Positions 32,222 through 34,585 of a stretch of DNA of 34,585 nt are shown here, piece by piece. The notes beneath the pieces were generated by a model, which worked only from the letters and a program-made list of their open reading frames with translations, ran no database searches and was not told where the DNA came from. A program made the position numbers and the translations under genes. Source of the stretch: Intoshia linei (taxonomy: Eukaryota; Orthonectida; Rhopaluridae); contig LWCA01000284.1 of assembly GCA_001642005.1 (NCBI GenBank), positions 1 to 34,585 on the forward strand, read 5' to 3'. Each line of letters opens with the position of its first letter. Position 1 is the first letter of the stretch.

Positions 32222-32337
32222 ATAAAATAAACTTTAATTTTACTGATAAAGGAACAACCTGGACACGATCAAAAATTCCATTGGATTATTTGTATCAGAA
32301 AAGTAAGAATGATTATGTGAAAGGAGGAAAAATTTAA
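32222..32337 (+). CDS. Candidate terminal exon of an unidentified plus-strand gene
   Basis: After an acceptor (AAATTTTAG at 32,221) a frame reads KINFNFTDKGTTWTRSKIPL and continues DYLYQKSKNDYVKGGKI to a stop at 32,335-32,337. The amino-acid mix (Trp, Asp, Gly, Tyr) is unlike translated AT-rich filler. No upstream exon could be matched with confidence in 30,055-32,200. The family is not recognised. It could be the last exon of a gene whose other exons I missed, or a relic. Confidence 0.4.
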
Positions 32338-32436
32338 ATAAAATAAAAAAATTACTCAAGTTTTAGTACATAAATATATATTTGGTATATAAATAAATTT
32401 ATTTTAAATACATAATATTAAATGTCTCATTTAACA

Positions 32437-32969
32437 CTACCAGGCAGAAGGAATGTTGTAATCATCTGGCATTGGATTTGAAACATTTTTATCTTGAACG
32501 TTTAATTTGACCTCACTCGATTTATTTTCATTTTCTTCAGCATCAGCGCTACTTTCGTCTCTAATACTTATTACATCCTCATCACTGGATTTTTGTTTAT
32601 TATTTTCTTTTTGAACATCAAATTTATTTTTGATGGCTTTATTTGTTTCATAATCATAATGTTCTTCAGATGGTTGCTCTGATTCTATTCGATGTGAACT
32701 GGCAGAATCTTCATCCCATGCAGAAATTGATTTTTTAACTCCAATTTTATCATTTTTAATTGTTGGAATTTCTGGTTCATATATATTTTTTGATTCAACC
32801 GATTTAGTAGTTGGTTTATTTACCTTTGGAGTTTTTTTTGATTTCATTAAACGACGATTCTCTTGTTCAGTCTAATATGTATTTTATATTTTGTCTAAGT
32901 TAAATAATTTACTTCGTATATTTGTCGTTTGATTAATGATAAAGATAGCTTTGATGCTATATTTTGCAT
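32437..32969 (-). CDS. Two-exon acidic, Ser/Lys/Glu-rich protein, unknown
   Basis: Exon 1 is 32,913-32,969 (MQNIASKLSLSLIKRQIYE) and exon 2 is 32,437-32,871, beginning TEQENRRLMKSKKTPKVNKP; they are separated by a 41-bp intron with GTAAAT donor and ATATTAG acceptor. The product has 163 residues. The N-terminal 27-30 residues could form an amphipathic or coiled-coil helix; the rest is low-complexity and probably disordered, with acidic runs (ISAWDEDSASS, SSDEDVISIRDESSADAEEN) and a C-terminal MPDDYNIPSAW. No catalytic motif or known domain is recognised. Phase 0 at the junction and the typical intron size make the two-exon model good. Confidence 0.65.
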
Positions 32970-33513
32970 TGTGAGTTGGTTTATAATTGCTCTAAATTAT
33001 TTAAATTAAATGTTGGAAATTGGGTGCGAAGGTATGATTTCAGTGAATTTTGAATATCCCGTTAGATAATCTGGAATTTAAACATTAATTGTGCCACTTA
33101 ATTTTGACTGCATACTCTTTGAAAACAAATACTAATGATAAGGTCAGTAATCAGCTGGAGTAGTGGTTATTTTACACATTTTTACAATTCAATTATTTTA
33201 GTTATCAACTTAAAGTATTATTGTAATTCGAAATTTTATGTTTTTAAAAATAAAATTTTACATATATTTAATTAGACTGTACAAATTACTTTGTCAAAAT
33301 GACTATAAATAGGTAGACTACCCGACGCTATTAAGATACAATAGACATAGAAAATACCAAAATTTTTTAAATCAAAGACTAAATGTCACCACTAATTGTA
33401 GTACCAGCTGGTATCAACATATCAACACGACCAAATTATGGGTTATTATCGTAGAATATTGGTTCAATAAGTTCGAAACAATGTTTTAATAAATACTGGT
33501 ACTATTGATAAAA
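32970..33513. other. Spacer between the acidic protein gene and the TMC gene
   Basis: About 540 bp without a supported gene. Both neighbours are on the minus strand, so this contains the 3' UTR of the TMC gene and the promoter of the acidic-protein gene. No element is recognised. Confidence 0.45.
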
Positions 33514-34168
33514 TTACATAAATATTATCAGCAAGGCCACGATAAACGCAGAATTTGTTATAATGTCTATAAATATTTTGAAATTTGTATTCCAACTGAT
33601 GTAAGATATGTACACAACATTTATCATTCTATTAAAACTCATAAACGGTCCACAACTTTTTGATGGGTCTAATCTAAATTTACAAATATTAAGAGTTATA
33701 ATAAAATCAAATAATTACGAGTAAAGCATATAAACAATAGGGAATGTTGTGAGAAGATAGGCAGTTAAAAGAACAATCATAAAAAATGCATTTGAGCTGG
33801 CCGCAGGAAAAGGTTTTTCAGATTGTTTATAGTTATGAAGAGTTGTAAACTAGATTTTAGTATTTAAATTTTAAAATAACAAAAACTAGAATTATGTAAA
33901 AAAGTAAAAATACCTTTTTTATGTAAAACAGCATAAACAATTTTACCACAGATATAAAAACAATTATTGGAGAAAAGAATGCACCAATCCTATTTTAATA
34001 TACAGTTTATATTAATTTATCATTAATATGTATGTATGTAATATATCATTAAATATTTACCAACATAATGTCTGGACAAAAACCAAATCTAATACATTTT
34101 TTGGAATATCAAAAATTTGTAATCCGACAATTGTGGTTAATTTATTGTTGAATTTATTGATAAAAAAT
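33514..34168 (-). CDS. C-terminal four exons of a TMC (transmembrane channel-like) protein, partial
   Basis: TMC proteins are multi-pass membrane proteins; some are components of mechanotransduction channels. On the minus strand the exons are 34,061-34,168, 33,914-33,989, 33,719-33,849 and 33,514-33,673 (157 residues, stop at 33,514-33,516), with introns of 71, 64 and 45 bp. Key segments: FDIPKNVLDLVFVQTLCW, IGAFFSPIIVFISVVKLF and MLFYIKK, then KPFPAASSNAFF, then FPIVYMLYS, LDPSKSCGPF and ALLIIFM. The order DIPKNVLDLV / QTLCWIGAFFSP / PSKSCGPF is the TMC signature. The protein ends quickly after CGPF, with a last membrane segment and no long cytoplasmic tail; a further 3' exon using the GTAATT after FM cannot be excluded. 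All N-terminal exons lie beyond the right edge. Confidence 0.85.
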
Positions 34169-34585
34169 CTAAATAAAGAAATCAAAATATTATTAATTAT
34201 ATTATAATGTTCATCAATGCAAAATGTAATGTCTTTATTTTCTATACAATATTAATAAGGAGACAACAAAAAACAAATGAAATTATCAAATGCCTAGTAA
34301 AATATAATTGAATTTTCAAAATTAATTTTAGGTAACTATGACAAGTTGTAAATATTAAACAAGTAGTGTAAAAGTGTGACACAAAAAAACGAATTGGCAC
34401 AATGATGTCATATAAAAATAAATAGATATTGGAAATATAAAATCTTATATACATTAAGGTGTGAATTTTTTCACTTTTTTGCGAAAATATAAATTATAAA
34501 AAATTATATAAAAAAAATTAAAAAAACCCTAGGGCAAAGCACTTCAAAATATGAATAATAAGCAAAATTTAATTTATTTTGTATA
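34169..34585. other. Intron of the TMC gene, to the window edge
   Basis: Upstream of the first recognised TMC exon. The minus-strand ORF at 34,242-34,454 translates to Tyr/Phe/Ile-rich filler and does not match a TMC segment. CCCTAGGGCAAAGCAC at about 34,527 faintly recalls the GCCTAGGGCAAATTTTT phrase of Helitron copy 5. Confidence 0.4.

Noticed and set aside
34242-34454. Minus-strand ORF as an upstream TMC exon
   Set aside because: Only Ile/Tyr/Phe-rich filler; it does not match any TMC segment and the splice phases give no support.
1-34585. CRISPR arrays, operons, prophage, tRNA or rRNA genes
   Set aside because: The window has spliced animal genes; no regularly spaced short repeats, cloverleaf-like sequences or rRNA segments were seen.

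Overview
The window is nuclear DNA of an animal (metazoan). It is extremely AT-rich and most of it is transposon debris, with a few genes between. Animal origin rests on the genes: a Snail-type zinc-finger regulator split over four exons, a TMC (transmembrane channel-like) protein, a Suv4-20 histone methyltransferase and an SLC2/GLUT-type sugar transporter. Many introns are very small (35-45 bp, GT...ATTTAG), which suggests a fast-evolving, small-intron lineage. I cannot name the species or even the phylum. All gene models below were spliced by hand from reading frame, GT/AG sites and family knowledge; no alignment was run.

Layout. 1-1,600: two dead DNA transposons (a hAT transposase piece on the minus strand, a Tc1/mariner transposase pseudogene on the plus strand). 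1,600-7,440: mostly non-coding, with a possible exon pair (2,712-2,787 and 4,238-4,291), a complete hAT-type MITE with target-site duplications (5,505-6,351) and a complete Helitron-like element (6,511-7,353). 7,445-8,966: an SLC2 sugar transporter whose first half is broken by a frameshift and stops while its last six exons remain clean. 8,967-12,694: non-coding, with Helitron relics. 12,695-20,425: a Snail-family gene whose introns 1 and 3 hold Helitron and hAT insertions. 20,455-22,296 (minus): a single-exon leucine-rich-repeat membrane receptor, tail-to-tail with the Snail gene and only 29 bp away. 23,567-24,590: Helitron copy. 25,080-26,199: a compact six-exon Suv4-20. 26,366-28,426: two Helitron copies, the second carrying a foldback element. 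28,431-28,814 (minus): an ORF of transposon-like appearance. 29,220-30,054: a two-exon gene of unknown function. 30,160-31,450: repeats, including a long imperfect hairpin. 32,222-32,337: a possible last exon. 32,437-32,969 (minus): a two-exon acidic protein. 33,514-34,168 (minus): the last four exons of a TMC gene that continues past the right edge.

The genes do not form a pathway; they are ordinary independent animal genes. The main higher-order pattern is the mobile DNA: one Helitron-like family (six sizeable copies plus fragments) with a conserved terminal hairpin, a hAT MITE family with internal repeats, nested insertions, and one target site carrying three copies of the same 8-mer. Single N characters flanked by direct duplications point to assembly joins. 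I saw no convincing new enzyme system, CRISPR array, tRNA or rRNA.
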